From NCBI GenBank assembly GCA_051453625.1, contig JBOZIK010000001.1, positions 255,784,580-255,848,579 on the forward strand: DNA of 64,000 nt, written 5' to 3'. Source of the stretch: Welwitschia mirabilis (taxonomy: Eukaryota > Gnetophyta > Gnetopsida > Welwitschiales). Within the stretch, counting starts at the first letter, position 1; every line of letters starts with the position of its first letter. Position numbers and translations under genes: made by a program. Positions 34,575 to 44,637 of the stretch are shown here, one piece after another. The notes under the pieces were generated by a model. The model had not been told where the DNA came from. It searched no databases and was given only the letters and a program-made list of their open reading frames with translations.

Positions 34575-34592
34575 TGGCATTATTATCAGGGT
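34575..34592 (+). promoter_or_regulatory. Degenerate tRNA-Asp primer binding site after the 33.1-kb LTR
   Basis: tggcattattatcagggt against tggcgccgttgccgggga: seven transitions of the C-to-T/G-to-A type and one transversion. Its presence means that this LTR once preceded another internal domain. Confidence 0.7.
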
Positions 34593-34594
34593 AC

Positions 34595-34914
34595 AAATAT
34601 GATGAACACAATAATGTGATTAAGAACAAGTCAAGACTAGTATCTTAAGGGTACAATCAGATTGAAGGAATTGATGTAGGAGATACTTTTGCTCTAGTAG
34701 CTAAGTTAGATAGTATTAGAATTTTTCTTTTATTTGTAGCCTTTAAAAATTTTAAAGTCTTTTAAATGGATGTCAAAAAGCACTTTCTTAAAAAGTGTTC
34801 TCAATGAAGAGGTTTATGTAGGAAAACCTAGAGGCTTTATAGATCCTCATAAATCAAACCATATTTATAGACTTAGGAAAGAATTATATAGATTAAAACA
34901 GGCCCTTAAATCTT
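34595..34914 (+). pseudogene. Copia reverse transcriptase fragment
   Basis: Reads YDEHNNVIKNKSRLVS, then GYNQIEGIDVGDTFALVAKL, DSIRIFLLFVAFKNFKVF, and after a one-base insertion STFLKSVLNEEVYVGKPRGF and HIYRLRKELYRLKQALKS. This is the RVT_2 (Ty1/Copia) pattern 'NKaRLVaqGYnQ.eGiDy.eTFaPVarl..iR' through 'LyGLKQAprAWy'. It stops at an assembly gap. It sits immediately after the decayed Gypsy primer site, so the junction is a transposon-in-transposon boundary. Confidence 0.9.
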
Positions 34915-35014
34915 NNNNNNNNNNNNNNNNNNNNNNNNNNNNNNNNNNNNNNNNNNNNNNNNNNNNNNNNNNNNNNNNNNNNNNNNNNNNNNNNNNNNNN
35001 NNNNNNNNNNNNNN

Positions 35015-35585
35015 TGTTATAAAGTTGTTTATTTTTGTAATGCAAAACTTATTTTCCTTTGATTTCAATTCATTAGTAATATTATAATTAGAATTCTTGG
35101 GTAACTACTTTAATTATCAAGTTTATTTTAGTTATGTAAATTCCTTTTAATCATGTAATCTAAGTCTTTTAATTTCATAGATATTAAGTAATTTATGGGT
35201 CTTTGCATTCTATTGTTATTTTAAGACTAAAGTGTTAATTAGATTTATTATTTATCAACCACTAGATGAGATTATGCTCCATAATTTGGATTAAAATAAG
35301 TTAATGTTTTAAATGTTTTACAGAAAGACGTTTGAAAAACATTGGAGTGAAGGATTGTTTAGGAGGAATCAAATATACCTCAGAGCTAGTTTGCTTCCCT
35401 CCTTTATCAAGATAAAGTTCAACCACAAATTCTAAAAATTACATATTTCTCTTTCTTATCTTAGAATTGTAACTCATTAAATTTTAGTTAGTAAAATTCT
35501 AAACTAATACTTATGTTATCCCTAAGAAAGAATGATAGCTAAGTGTAGACTTAGCTTTAAATCTGGTCATTGTACTACACTAATT
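35015..35585 (+). mobile_element. R/U5 part of an Athila-like LTR
   Basis: Matches 24690-25254 of the 5' LTR closely ('ttttgtaatgcaaaacttatttt', 'aattcttgggtaactacttt') down to 'tacactaatta'. Its U3 would lie in the preceding gap. Together with the chimeric LTR at 33.1 kb this may be the true 3' LTR partner of the 24-kb LTR. Confidence 0.8.
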
Positions 35586-35599
35586 AATTGTGTCATCTA

Positions 35600-35995
35600 G
35601 CTTACATCTCAAAGACTTTTTTATATTTACATATGCATCACCATTTAGAACTCTCAAGTTTTATTATAAGCTAGGATTAATTCAATAATATCTCTAGTGA
35701 ATGTATAGCTATGGCTATATGAGGTAATGTGGTAATGAGATACATAGGTGTATTAACTATCTTTGCCTAAAACATTTTATAGAGAGTTACTTTAAAACCC
35801 CTTCTACTGGCATGTTTTAATGATGTCCTTTCTATCATCCTATTTTGCTAGGGCATCTTAAATCAAGTATAAGGAGTAATTAATGATCTCATATACAAAA
35901 GTAAGCAAAAACTTACAAGCTATTCATTATTATTGAACAACATTTTCACTCTCAATCTCACTTGTGCTTTCACCTTTTCTACCAATTATTCAAAA
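35600..35995 (-). pseudogene. Copia integrase fragment
   Basis: On the minus strand it reads LVEKVKAQVRLRVKML, then 'ITPYT' and KMP-stop-QNRMIERTSLKHA, then AKIVNTPMYLITTLPHIAIA. It corresponds to the Copia integrase core 'YTPQQNGv.ERkNRtl' and 'FWaeAvnTAvYLiNRlP..ai'. The first Gln of QQN is a stop (CAG to TAG) and the catalytic Glu region is shifted. Confidence 0.8.
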
Positions 35996-36738
35996 GTATC
36001 ATATCCTTTGATCTAATAAAAAACACTCACTCCTTATGCCTACAATCATTAATAAATGTAACAAAATATGTTGAACGAGCAAGAGGAGTAGCTAGACCAG
36101 CTATTTTAGGATAAATCAACGCTATATTTTTGCTATTTCTCCACTATTAATAATGTTGAAAATGAACTAAGTGAATTTCCTACTTCATATATCTACAGCA
36201 ATCCTATGTAATAGAATTATAAAGATGAGATTCATTAACTTTAATACTATTATTAGAGTTAATACAATGTGTTTAATATGTATGTGAGTAAATTAAAACC
36301 CATTGTAATAACTACTACTTCTCCCTCTCCTCTTGTAGCAGTGATAGCACATAACATGTCCATGGAACCTTTCTTATTTTCACTCATAATACCCACATAA
36401 CCTTGTTGATCTTTCATGTTCCTTTGAGACTAGTGAGCTTGTAGCTAAGTTTATTAAATTTTCTAACTAAAAGCAGATTTTTTGTAATATTGAAACATCT
36501 GTTACATCTCTAGCAATAATCTTCAAGTCATTTTGGTGTTTTAGAACCATATTGTCCCTCACTTGAATATTTTATTACTTGTTATGATGCATATTCTTCT
36601 TAAGAGCTAAAATCTCCTATAAACTGGAGAAATATAAAATGAAGTATCCTTTTCCAACATCTGAATGTCTTCAGTTAAACCATATGAACCATTTTCTTGA
36701 GAATTAAGCATATAAATGTAGGACTAGACATCACCATA

Positions 36739-37034
36739 TATTCGATAATCACTTCATTACTAATCCTCTAGTTTCTTATCATTAGCTTCTTTTTTCTTAA
36801 ATTTCTTGGATGCATGATAAACTGTTCTAGTATGGCATTTTTACTTATAGAGCTAACATTCAATATTCCTAATATATAGGTTAGAAAAATATCATTACCT
36901 ATTTTTGATAAGCACTTCATTGTTGATCCTCCAATTTCTTATCATTAGATTATTTTTCCTTAGACTTACTTGAATTCATGATAGTCTTTCTTAGTGTGGT
37001 CCTTTATCTTATAGAATCAACATTCGATGTTCTT
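36739..37034 (-). repeat. Duplicated zinc-knuckle unit of Copia gag
   Basis: Two ~130-bp units (36739-36869 and 36903-37034) are alike from 'ttcgataatcacttcatt' to the 'acattcgatgttc' end. On the minus strand the second encodes EC-stop-FYKIKDHTKKDYHEFK. This is a CCHC knuckle (ECwfCgkkGHtKkDChkfK) with two cysteines changed to Tyr; the first unit is a more decayed version. Confidence 0.7.
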
Positions 37035-37560
37035 AATTTCTTATTACAAGTGACATTCCACTCTTACTCTCTTACTCTGGCCATGATTATGAGGCCTACC
37101 ACTGTCACCCACTAATAATACATTTCTTTCTACATTTTGAAAAATAGAAATTATATAATTAAGAGAGAGAGTACTTGTGCTCATGGAAGTGATAATAGGT
37201 GTTACTTTTGGTACCCATGACTTTTGCAAATATTTCAGTAATGGTCAACATTTGATGATATCACAAATGAAGACACTATATTATTTAAACTTTACAAAGG
37301 TTGCATCATCATTCATATAATCTTGTATAGTGATTCCATTTTTCATCTATGTGTTGAAAAATTTCTAATAGTAATCTATGATTTTGAATTTTTCTATGTT
37401 GCATGATAAATTTAACTGGAAGACTCATGAGTAATTATCGTTATGATATCTATCCCTCATCCATTTTGATTTGTAATAATCAACTTCTTCCTTAGGCGAG
37501 TAGAAGTCATATGACAATTTATTTTAGTCATTTGCCTTAAACAGATTGCCAAAAATGCTC
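37035..37560 (-). pseudogene. Copia gag remnant (minus strand)
   Basis: The open piece 37044-37229 reads PKVTPIITSMSTSTLSLNYI, then ISIFQNVERNV, and GRPHNHGQSKRVRVECHL. It matches the end of the plant Copia gag (UBN2) 'LP..y...v.alst..eLtl..lis.LlneE.r' and the basic RGRSK linker before the zinc knuckle. Upstream, VDYYKSKWMRDRYHN and NLSCNIEKF can be read. It lies upstream of the knuckles and integrase, the correct Copia order. Confidence 0.7.
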
Positions 37561-38285
37561 CTAGCCTCTAGAATGTAAATGAACACAGTATAATAGAAAA
37601 TTCATGGCAATAATTTCACATTACTAAAGAATTCAGATTCTTAAATAAAATTTTAAATCTATTATACAATAATCTAAAAATAATTTAAAATTTATGTACA
37701 TAGCATTTCAGAGTCTTTTGTTGACACACACAATTGGGTATTGGATATGTATATACTAAGGAATTGACATTTTTCATTTCTATTCTCTTAAGATCACTAT
37801 GATTTCTCATCATCTTCATTTGTTTCTTAAATTATACTAACCAATATGCACATTATCTAACTCAGGTGCCAACTTGTATTTATCAAGTTTGATCTTTCTG
37901 CTATGTCCATATAATTTGCATGCAAGTAATGTGTTGTGTCAACTGATACAACGAAACATTTTTGTATTGTGCTTTCGAGTGCAAACTTTTGATCTGAATT
38001 AGTAAAACAAGAGGTCACTCTTGAAAGAGCATTAACAAAATAAGAGAACCTTTCCCTTGTGCAGAATTAGATCTAACTTATTTATGATCAAATAATGATA
38101 TCATTCTCACTTTAATCTTATTACATATTAGAGTCTTGGTATTTAACTAAACTTTTTAATCCAAAAAATAACATGCAAAGGTTATCCAGATGCACTGAAA
38201 ACATAAATTCTTTTGCAATTCCACCAATTGGTTTATATCTCACACAACTATAATTTAAAATCACATATCCAAAGAACTATAATTG
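37561..38285. other. Leader region, no gene
   Basis: AT-rich sequence between gag and the primer site on the minus strand. No coding features. Confidence 0.5.
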
Positions 38286-38395
38286 TAATGTCCTAAAATC
38301 CACTATAAATAACTTTAATCTTGCTCTGATACCAAAATGTAACATCCTAAAATCTTCTATAGATAACTTCAAGCTTGCTTTAATAGCAAAATGTA
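38286..38395 (-). repeat. 55-bp tandem duplication spanning LTR end and primer site
   Basis: Unit 'gtaatgtcctaaaatccac' ... 'ttgctctgataccaaaa' is followed by 'gtaacatcctaaaatcttc' ... 'ttgctttaatagcaaaa'. Only the first unit keeps a perfect primer site. Confidence 0.85.
38323..38334 (-). promoter_or_regulatory. Met-tRNA primer binding site (perfect 12/12)
   Basis: Plus strand gctctgatacca, the reverse complement of TGGTATCAGAGC. It lies four bases from the LTR end at 38339. It is one of the few undamaged functional sites in the window. Confidence 0.85.
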
Positions 38396-40417
38396 ACATT
38401 TAACTTTTAAAACTAAAAAAAAATATTACTTTCAAAATATAACACCCAACTTTTTACAACCAAAAATGTTACTTTCAAAATGTAACACCCAGCTTTTTAC
38501 AGCTGAAAAATGTTACTTTTCTTAAAATGTTACTATAAATTAAATTATACATTATCCATCCTCTTCAAGTAATTCTAACTTCCCTTTAATAATAACTCCC
38601 TCTAATATGGCCCTCTCCTCCATGATACATTAAATGTTTCATCTTCCCATAAATAATTAAAAATAATTTACTACAAGAAATGTTGAAGTAATGATTAATT
38701 CAATAATAACTAAAGTTATGGGACAATGATTATTCTAACAAGTTAAAGATTCTACAATTTTGAACATATCAATTTTTAACAAGAAAATCAATAATGAAAA
38801 TATAGAGATTTTTAACAAGAAAATCAAAATTTCTCACTTTTACTATTACAAATTCAAGAAGGTATAATCAAGACTACACATGATTCAATTTGGAAAATAT
38901 TCTCAAGATCATAATAATTACATCAGTAAAATTTTAAGATTCACAAAGAGCTACAAGTATCACTTCCAAGATAAATTTTTTAACATAAACTGATATAATA
39001 ATTTTCATTTCTCTATGCCCTTCTGGGCATTCAAACTCTAGTTTTACCACCTATTTACATAAGAAATATGGAGTGAGAATTATGAAAATTTCATAACTCT
39101 GAATATGATCCAAGAAAGGCAAGATAAGATTTTAAGAAATCCACATCTCAAGATGAACATTGGGAAATTCTAAGTCTCAAAATAGTTAAGCAAGATTCAA
39201 GAATTGCAATGACGATCTTATGGAAATGATATAAGGAATACCCATTTTTTCAATAAATTTTTTATCATATATATAATTTTCAATTTCATCCACTACTTTA
39301 TTCAGTGATCTATGGGGTTCACTACCTCATTCGGTGATCTATGGATTTCTCATAATATTTTTCATATATTCTCTTACTCCACTGTCTTATTTAGTGATCT
39401 CTTGAGCTTACTGGCTCATTCAGTGATCTATAGGTTCTTACATTCCACTAGCTTATTTAGTGATCTGTTGAATACTCGTTTTTATAAGATTACAAGAATC
39501 CAAAATATCAAGATAAGCATGAGCAAGATATGTTAACAAAATGTAGATATTTCATAAGAATAACTTGGATTTAGTTTCATAAAGGTTTTATCAAGAAGCA
39601 GATCGTAGAAGCTAGGATTGATAACTAGTCATGTAATTATTTAAGTACTAATAACATACTTATTTAAAATCTTTATAATATTTGCAAGAAAATGAATAAA
39701 AACAAAAATGCATAAAAGGATGCATACAAGAAAAGTACCAATCAAGATGCAAGAATGAAATGGAACTATACCCATATTTGTTTGTAGTGCCTAAAGACTT
39801 CAAGGCTCATTCAAGTTTTCAAAGCTCCAAGTTTTTCTAAGCTTCAAGTTGTAATTTCCAAGATTCAATCACAAGGGCTTTCTCAAAGATATGTCAAATA
39901 CAAGAAGAGGGAAGTCCTATTTATAACATGATGTCATGGAGATATGAGAAGACTCAAGAATACAAGGAGACACCATCATGAAATGGAGGTGGTGAAGGTG
40001 ATGGGGATCTTATAATGCCTCATCATTACTTTTCCTAACTAATGTATGTATAATAATACATCATAATAGATATAAATGCTTTTTATTCTATCACATGCAA
40101 TTATTAAAATGAAGAATTAAACCAAGCCATCATATAATAATGTTTTTTCATGGAAAAAAATCAAGAAAAGATGCAACAATCACATAAGAAAAATAATATT
40201 AGTGTAACCACTAAGATAATTCTTGTTTCAGATTACAACAAAATAATATTATGGCTTTTACAAAATGAAGGACTTAAAAGCACAAAATTTTCCACAATAT
40301 AATTTCATCTCAATAAAGACAATATCTATATTAGCTTGAGGACTCTTATAATAATAAATTTATTTTAATTAAATTTTTAAGCCAAATCTTTGGACCTTTA
40401 AAAGTCTATATGTGACA
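38339..40417 (-). mobile_element. Long (2.08-kb) Gypsy LTR, Tekay-like ends
   Basis: On the minus strand it runs from tgtcacatatagac to ggatgttaca, then the Met-tRNA primer site. Its right-hand part (38.9-40.4 kb) is shared with 56232-57767. The wording of the ends and the flanking 'tttcgaggataaaac...aaggggtggag' resemble chromovirus (Tekay/Del) elements. It contains a cluster of 'ctcattcagtgatctatgg' repeats. Confidence 0.7.
39290..39480 (-). repeat. Cluster of 'cattcagtgatctatgg' motifs in the long LTR
   Basis: At least five copies of a degenerate 'cactRYctYattcRgtgatct' word at irregular spacing of about 30-70 bp. The same cluster is present at 56625-56820 in the second LTR copy. Confidence 0.8.
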
Positions 40418-40450
40418 TTACTCCACCCCTTAAAAAGTTTTATCCTCGAA
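40418..40450 (-). promoter_or_regulatory. Polypurine tract and end of Gypsy pol
   Basis: Minus strand aagttttatcctcgaaac read in reverse gives 'tttcgaggataaaactt', followed by aaggggtggag and then the LTR. In Tekay/Reina-type chromoviruses this 'cgaggacgaaattt...aaggggg' string ends the pol ORF and forms the primer for plus-strand synthesis. Confidence 0.65.
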
Positions 40451-41651
40451 ACTTGAAAAAGTAGGTTTAGGTTTCTACTATTATATCTCTATTATTGATA
40501 TGGGTTTTCACAATGTGAAGTAGATAAGCTAGGATAATATATGGTGGTTAAAAATGAAAACAAAATTCTTATACATTAGTATAAATTAGCACTTAATACT
40601 TGCATGTTCAAAAAATACTAGCAAAATCTAATAACATTAAAGATTTAAGCTATGTTACTAATGCAAGCTCAACTCTATTAATTGGTGGTCCAATGTTCTA
40701 TGATATTCTAAAGGCTTTACAACTAAAGTGTAATTAAGGTGAAGTCTACCTAGAAGCTGAGATGGGAATGATTAATGCATCTATGATAACCAATCTACCT
40801 AACTAAACATAAAGAGTACAATTATAATGCAAATGACCATGAGAACTAAGGTCTTCCACTAAGGAAGAACTTTGAATGTTATGATCATTGAAAACCAATA
40901 TAACCTAACTAAAAATAGTGAAAAATAAATAACACATTCTTTTTATCAAAAGCTGAATTATGCAACATAGGTCATTGCTTGCTAGCAAGCTATGCTATAT
41001 ATAAGGAAACATAGGTATACATAATTTCTATAGGCATAAATAATGTTTATGCAAATAAGCATTATATAATTTTTATGTGATATTATATAAATAATGTTTT
41101 ATGTAAATAATATCCATGAATTACGAATAGACCTCCCTTTAACCCTTTGAGAGATGAGAAACATTTATATAATTCATATTTTTCCTTTAGATATGTGTGC
41201 ACAACATTAAGAGGACTGATGCAATTTGGTTATGTCTCATTAATTTCCTCTTATAACTTTTAACATTAGAATTTTTCAAACAACTAGCTGATAGATATTT
41301 ATCAAAAATAAATAAACTTATTATTTGTGCATTTATAAAGTTTTTGAATAACTCATCTTCAGGATGTAATTTAGTGTTAGGAAATTGACAAGAATATACT
41401 ATCTAGGTATTCATAGAATTTATGGATAGTTCATCTCATGATGTAATTTATGTCGGGAAGAATATCGATAACCTACAAGCTTTGTGTTATTGCAAATTCT
41501 CATGACCTCAAAGACATCTCTAGCTTTTACATATCCATTATGAATCAATAAAACTATGCTTCTTCCAATTCTTAGATATCCTCTAAAAGGGAATAGAGCT
41601 AGGCCATAACATGCCCATTGATATAAGCTTATACAAGATCATTAATTATTT
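40451..41651. other. AT-rich stretch, no gene recognised
   Basis: If the polypurine tract at 40.42 kb is real, integrase and chromodomain should be encoded here on the minus strand; none can be recognised. The stretch may be fully decayed internal domain or a later replacement. Confidence 0.5.
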
Positions 41652-41792
41652 TCACAGTGGGGAAAATTTGTCTTTCAACATTTGATTAAATGCAGCCTTA
41701 GCTTGCTTATAACAACCAGATTTGACATAGACACTTATAAGAGCATTCTAAACTTTACTGTCCACTAAGGGTCTAATGCTGGCTTCCTTTAC
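41652..41792 (-). pseudogene. Pentatricopeptide-repeat (PPR) protein scrap
   Basis: One minus frame of 47 codons reads VKEASIRPLVDSKV-stop, then NALISVYVKSGCYKQAKAAF and NQMLKDKF. It fits the plant PPR pattern 'NALI.mY.KsG....A...F..M'. PPR proteins are organelle RNA-binding factors with tens of such 35-residue repeats; only about one repeat can be seen. Sequence further along the minus strand (41440-41650) has helical fragments that may belong to the same gene. Confidence 0.5.
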
Positions 41793-42084
41793 CAAAGTGA
41801 AATTGATTAACAGCCTTAACCTTTAATCATCATTAGAATGCCTAAAATAAAATGCTAACCCTACCAAAGCACCAATGTGCAAATTTGTTATTAGATCTTA
41901 ACCACTACTTGAATAATGCTCTCTTTTCCATTACTTGCTCTTATACATAGTGACTCTTATTGCTTTGATTGGAATCTAAAACTAATAACAATAATCATGC
42001 TATGAAATCACTCTGGGATGGCATAGACTGGCTGCATAGTATAAGATATCTAGTCTTTTAAGGCATAAGATATCTAGTCTTTAG

Positions 42085-43560
42085 TGCGTCTTTGCTAAAA
42101 CACAAAACAGAATTTTGCTCAAACTCTCGATCCGCCAGTCATCAGTTGCTTGCCGCTTTCTCCCCTGGTACTCACTGCTTGCTCCTTGTTCGCTTGGGGA
42201 AAGACATGCATGAGGAGGGAAAGACGAAAAATGGAGGAAGAAGCATGATTTTTTGGCCCGAGGAAGAAGCACGGTACTCAATTATCTTTTGGACTTGTAT
42301 TCTCAGTCTTCAATTGTGTTAACGCTGAGGTGAACATACTTTTCATTCTTCAACTCGCCTTTCAAATTTCTAATTTTCTTTCTCAATGCATGTTTGTTTT
42401 TGAGATAACTGTCGCGCCATTGACTCTCCTTTCTTTGGCAGACGTTTTAGCTCGTCCAGAGAGTTTTGAGCGTTTTCGAGTAATAAAATGGTCTTTTGGT
42501 CTGTGATTCAAAACCAGAAAAATCAGTGAGTTTGTAACATGTTAAAATCCATTAAAGTGTAGAGAATGGTTTTCCTGCATCACTTTAAAGATGAAACAAA
42601 ACAAAGAAATTTTCATTCGTCTGAAAAATGTTAAACTCCAAGCTATCGCACTCGTGGTCGACTTTTCGAGCCTTTGCTGGACGGCTATACGAACAGTCAG
42701 TACTAGCGCCTGAAGAGGGAAATCTATGGAGAGCAAAACTCCTCCTCAAAACTCCATCTTGTTCTTCTGGACCTTACGCAAGCAGGATAATTTAGTTTTT
42801 CAAAGGGGTTTCAGAGTATTCAGTTTTTTGTTACAGAGGAATGAGGACTGATTAGGGTTTTTGTTACAGGGAGCGTTTTGAGTGGAGGAGGGAGTGCATC
42901 GGCGGTGAAGGTGTCTTCGACATGGATAAACATGGTGAACGGTCTGCAGAGAGGGGCCTTGGTGACTCGCCAGGTAAGAATAATGACCTCCGTGTCTATC
43001 CACTCCGATTGCTCCTTACTCATGGCCTGTGATTTTTCTGAATAGGGCTTTACCATTTCTGCTTGATAAGGCATTGACAGAATAACAAGCCCGCCTGGAG
43101 TACATTATTCTAAATCAGTCCTGTGGGGTTATGTTGTTGGCGCTTTCACGAAACGCTTCTAGAGAGAGGGCTTGAAGGGTTTTTAGCCTATAATTATTGT
43201 GTGTGAGGTTGTAAGGAAAAGGTAATCTTAAAGTTTTATGGTATTTGGGGTTTTTTCTGAGTGATCAGTCGATTTACATGTGAAAGAGTTTGAAGTTTAG
43301 TGTGTTCGTGGGTGAATGGTGTTTTGAATATCAAGAATTGAGGTTACTTTGCAGATCACTGAAGACTTACTGGAGTTGAAGTGTTTGGCTTAGGGTTTTA
43401 TCGTTATCGTTTGAGTTCTACAGATATCTTGTACATCCAATTTTACAATTCGAGAAATATATCCTATAAGTGCAGGTAGCTTCAGATATTTGCCATGAAG
43501 CTGTAGCCATCTAATGGTTATGAGAATCTTTTACAGCTGTTTTAAGTTCTTGAACATCCT
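42085..43560. other. CpG-rich, GC-richer island
   Basis: Unlike the rest of the window, this stretch is close to 45% GC by eye and keeps many CpG dinucleotides (for example ctcgatccgcc, gtcgcgccattgac, agctcgtcc, gagcgttttcgag). In a genome where methylated CpG has largely decayed, this suggests an unmethylated promoter/first-exon region or a recent insertion. Candidate coding pieces are described separately. Confidence 0.65.
42870..42973 (+). CDS. Candidate exon of an unidentified gene
   Basis: A 104-bp GC-rich block bounded by a good acceptor (tttttgttacag) and a consensus donor (cag|gtaagaa). Two frames are open. One reads SVLSGGGSASAVKVSSTWIN, then MVNGLQRGALVTRQ; the other contains VFDMDKHGERSAERGLGDSP and can continue through the donor. 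Without homology I cannot choose, and I do not recognise either product. Its clean splice signals and CpG content set it apart from the decayed surroundings. Confidence 0.35.
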
Positions 43561-43569
43561 TTATTTTTC

Positions 43570-43881
43570 ATGAGTTGCAACGGCCTTCCAGAGCAGGAGA
43601 AGCCGATCAAGATCTATATGCCTCAACTACTAGTCCAGCTCCCAACTTTTTCCATGTTTTCATGGACTGCAAAAGTAAGTCAAAGGTTTTCACCAGAAAA
43701 GCTGTCGTCTCATATCATCCCAGGGACATTGCAACTTAACTCTGCAAATACTTTGCATGAAAGACAAAGCTTCTCACTTCTGTGCCACCATGTCCAAAAC
43801 CACCGCAGCTACCAAAATCCACATTCCTGGGTTTGGGTTTTGGAAGATGGAAAAGAATGTTGTTATATCAGAGTATCTTGA
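43570..43881 (+). CDS. 103-codon ORF of unknown function downstream of the CpG island
   Basis: Begins MSCNGLPEQEKPIKIYMPQL and ends CCYIRVS. A second frame over the first half (LQRPSRAGEADQDLYASTT, then SPAPNFFHVFMDCK followed by a donor-like gtaagt) is equally plausible as an exon. No domain is recognised. It may be part of the same transcription unit as the candidate exon at 42870. Confidence 0.3.
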   Translation: MSCNGLPEQEKPIKIYMPQLLVQLPTFSMFSWTAKVSQRFSPEKLSSHIIPGTLQLNSANTLHERQSFSLLCHHVQNHRSYQNPHSWVWVLEDGKECCYIRVS

Positions 43882-44367
43882 TATTACACTACAAAAAGAT
43901 TGCTCATAAATTATCTCAGAGTGCTTCCACCATATGAAGTTCAGTCCCTGCTCTGTGTAGAGTGGGGGTAAGCCAAAAACATAGCCCTTCCTATGAGATC
44001 AAGGATTGAAAGCAATGCAAAGAGACTTAAGAAATACTAGCGTAATCATTGTAATATCATCTTCAAACTGCAGTGAAAACATGCTCATCATGAAATAAAC
44101 CATGGATTACATGTTACTAAGGAATGCTCCTTGGCAATTAAGTGTTTTCTCAAGGTAAGTGCACTATTGCCAATTAATTTTTATTTCTCTAGTCTAATAT
44201 ATTATCAGGATTATATGACAATAGTTCCATTCTCAAAGCCCTAGTGCAGATTAATTTTTCTATGTCCTTTGTATGCATATCACCTTAATTTTTGTTTTTA
44301 TTTTTTAATAGACAAAGCATGCTTTTAAAGGGATAATACCATGTTTTCTTTGTGATATATATTTTAG

Positions 44368-44488
44368 ATAATATACATCCAATTTCAGTTGAGAGCTTAC
44401 AAACTATATAATCTACATCATAGATGTCTCTAGGAGTAACAAAATTCCTCGTAAAAGTGGTAGAGGAATCACCCAAGCTAATCTCCTT
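44368..44488 (+). pseudogene. ureG: UreG (urease accessory GTPase) pseudogene, exon a
   Basis: After an 'attttag' acceptor it reads NFS-stop-ELTNYIIYIID, then VSRSNKIPRKSGRGITQANL and L. It matches plant UreG 'NFSRELaDYiIYiIDVsgGdKIPRKGGPGItQaDLL'. The arginine codon is TGA (from CGA), and two glycines of the GG / KGGPG blocks are Arg and Ser (G-to-A changes). It ends at a gtatgt donor. UreG is the SIMIBI-class GTPase that delivers nickel to urease; this piece lies between the G3 and G4 regions. The P-loop exons are not in the window. Confidence 0.85.
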
Positions 44489-44637
44489 GTATGTAAAATG
44501 GATGATATGTTTAACTATTGCATGCGATGTTTTTTTATTTAATATAAGTATGGATGCTAATAAAAAAGTTCTTTCTCCATATCTACTGATTGAAGCATGG
44601 AGACAGGCTATAAAGTAGTGTTTGTTATATCTCTCAG

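Noticed and set aside
43888-43900. 'cactacaaaaag' as a possible left end of the CACTA element
   Set aside because: Only the generic CACTA pentamer matches; the following bases lack the aaatatagg TIR and the subterminal repeats.
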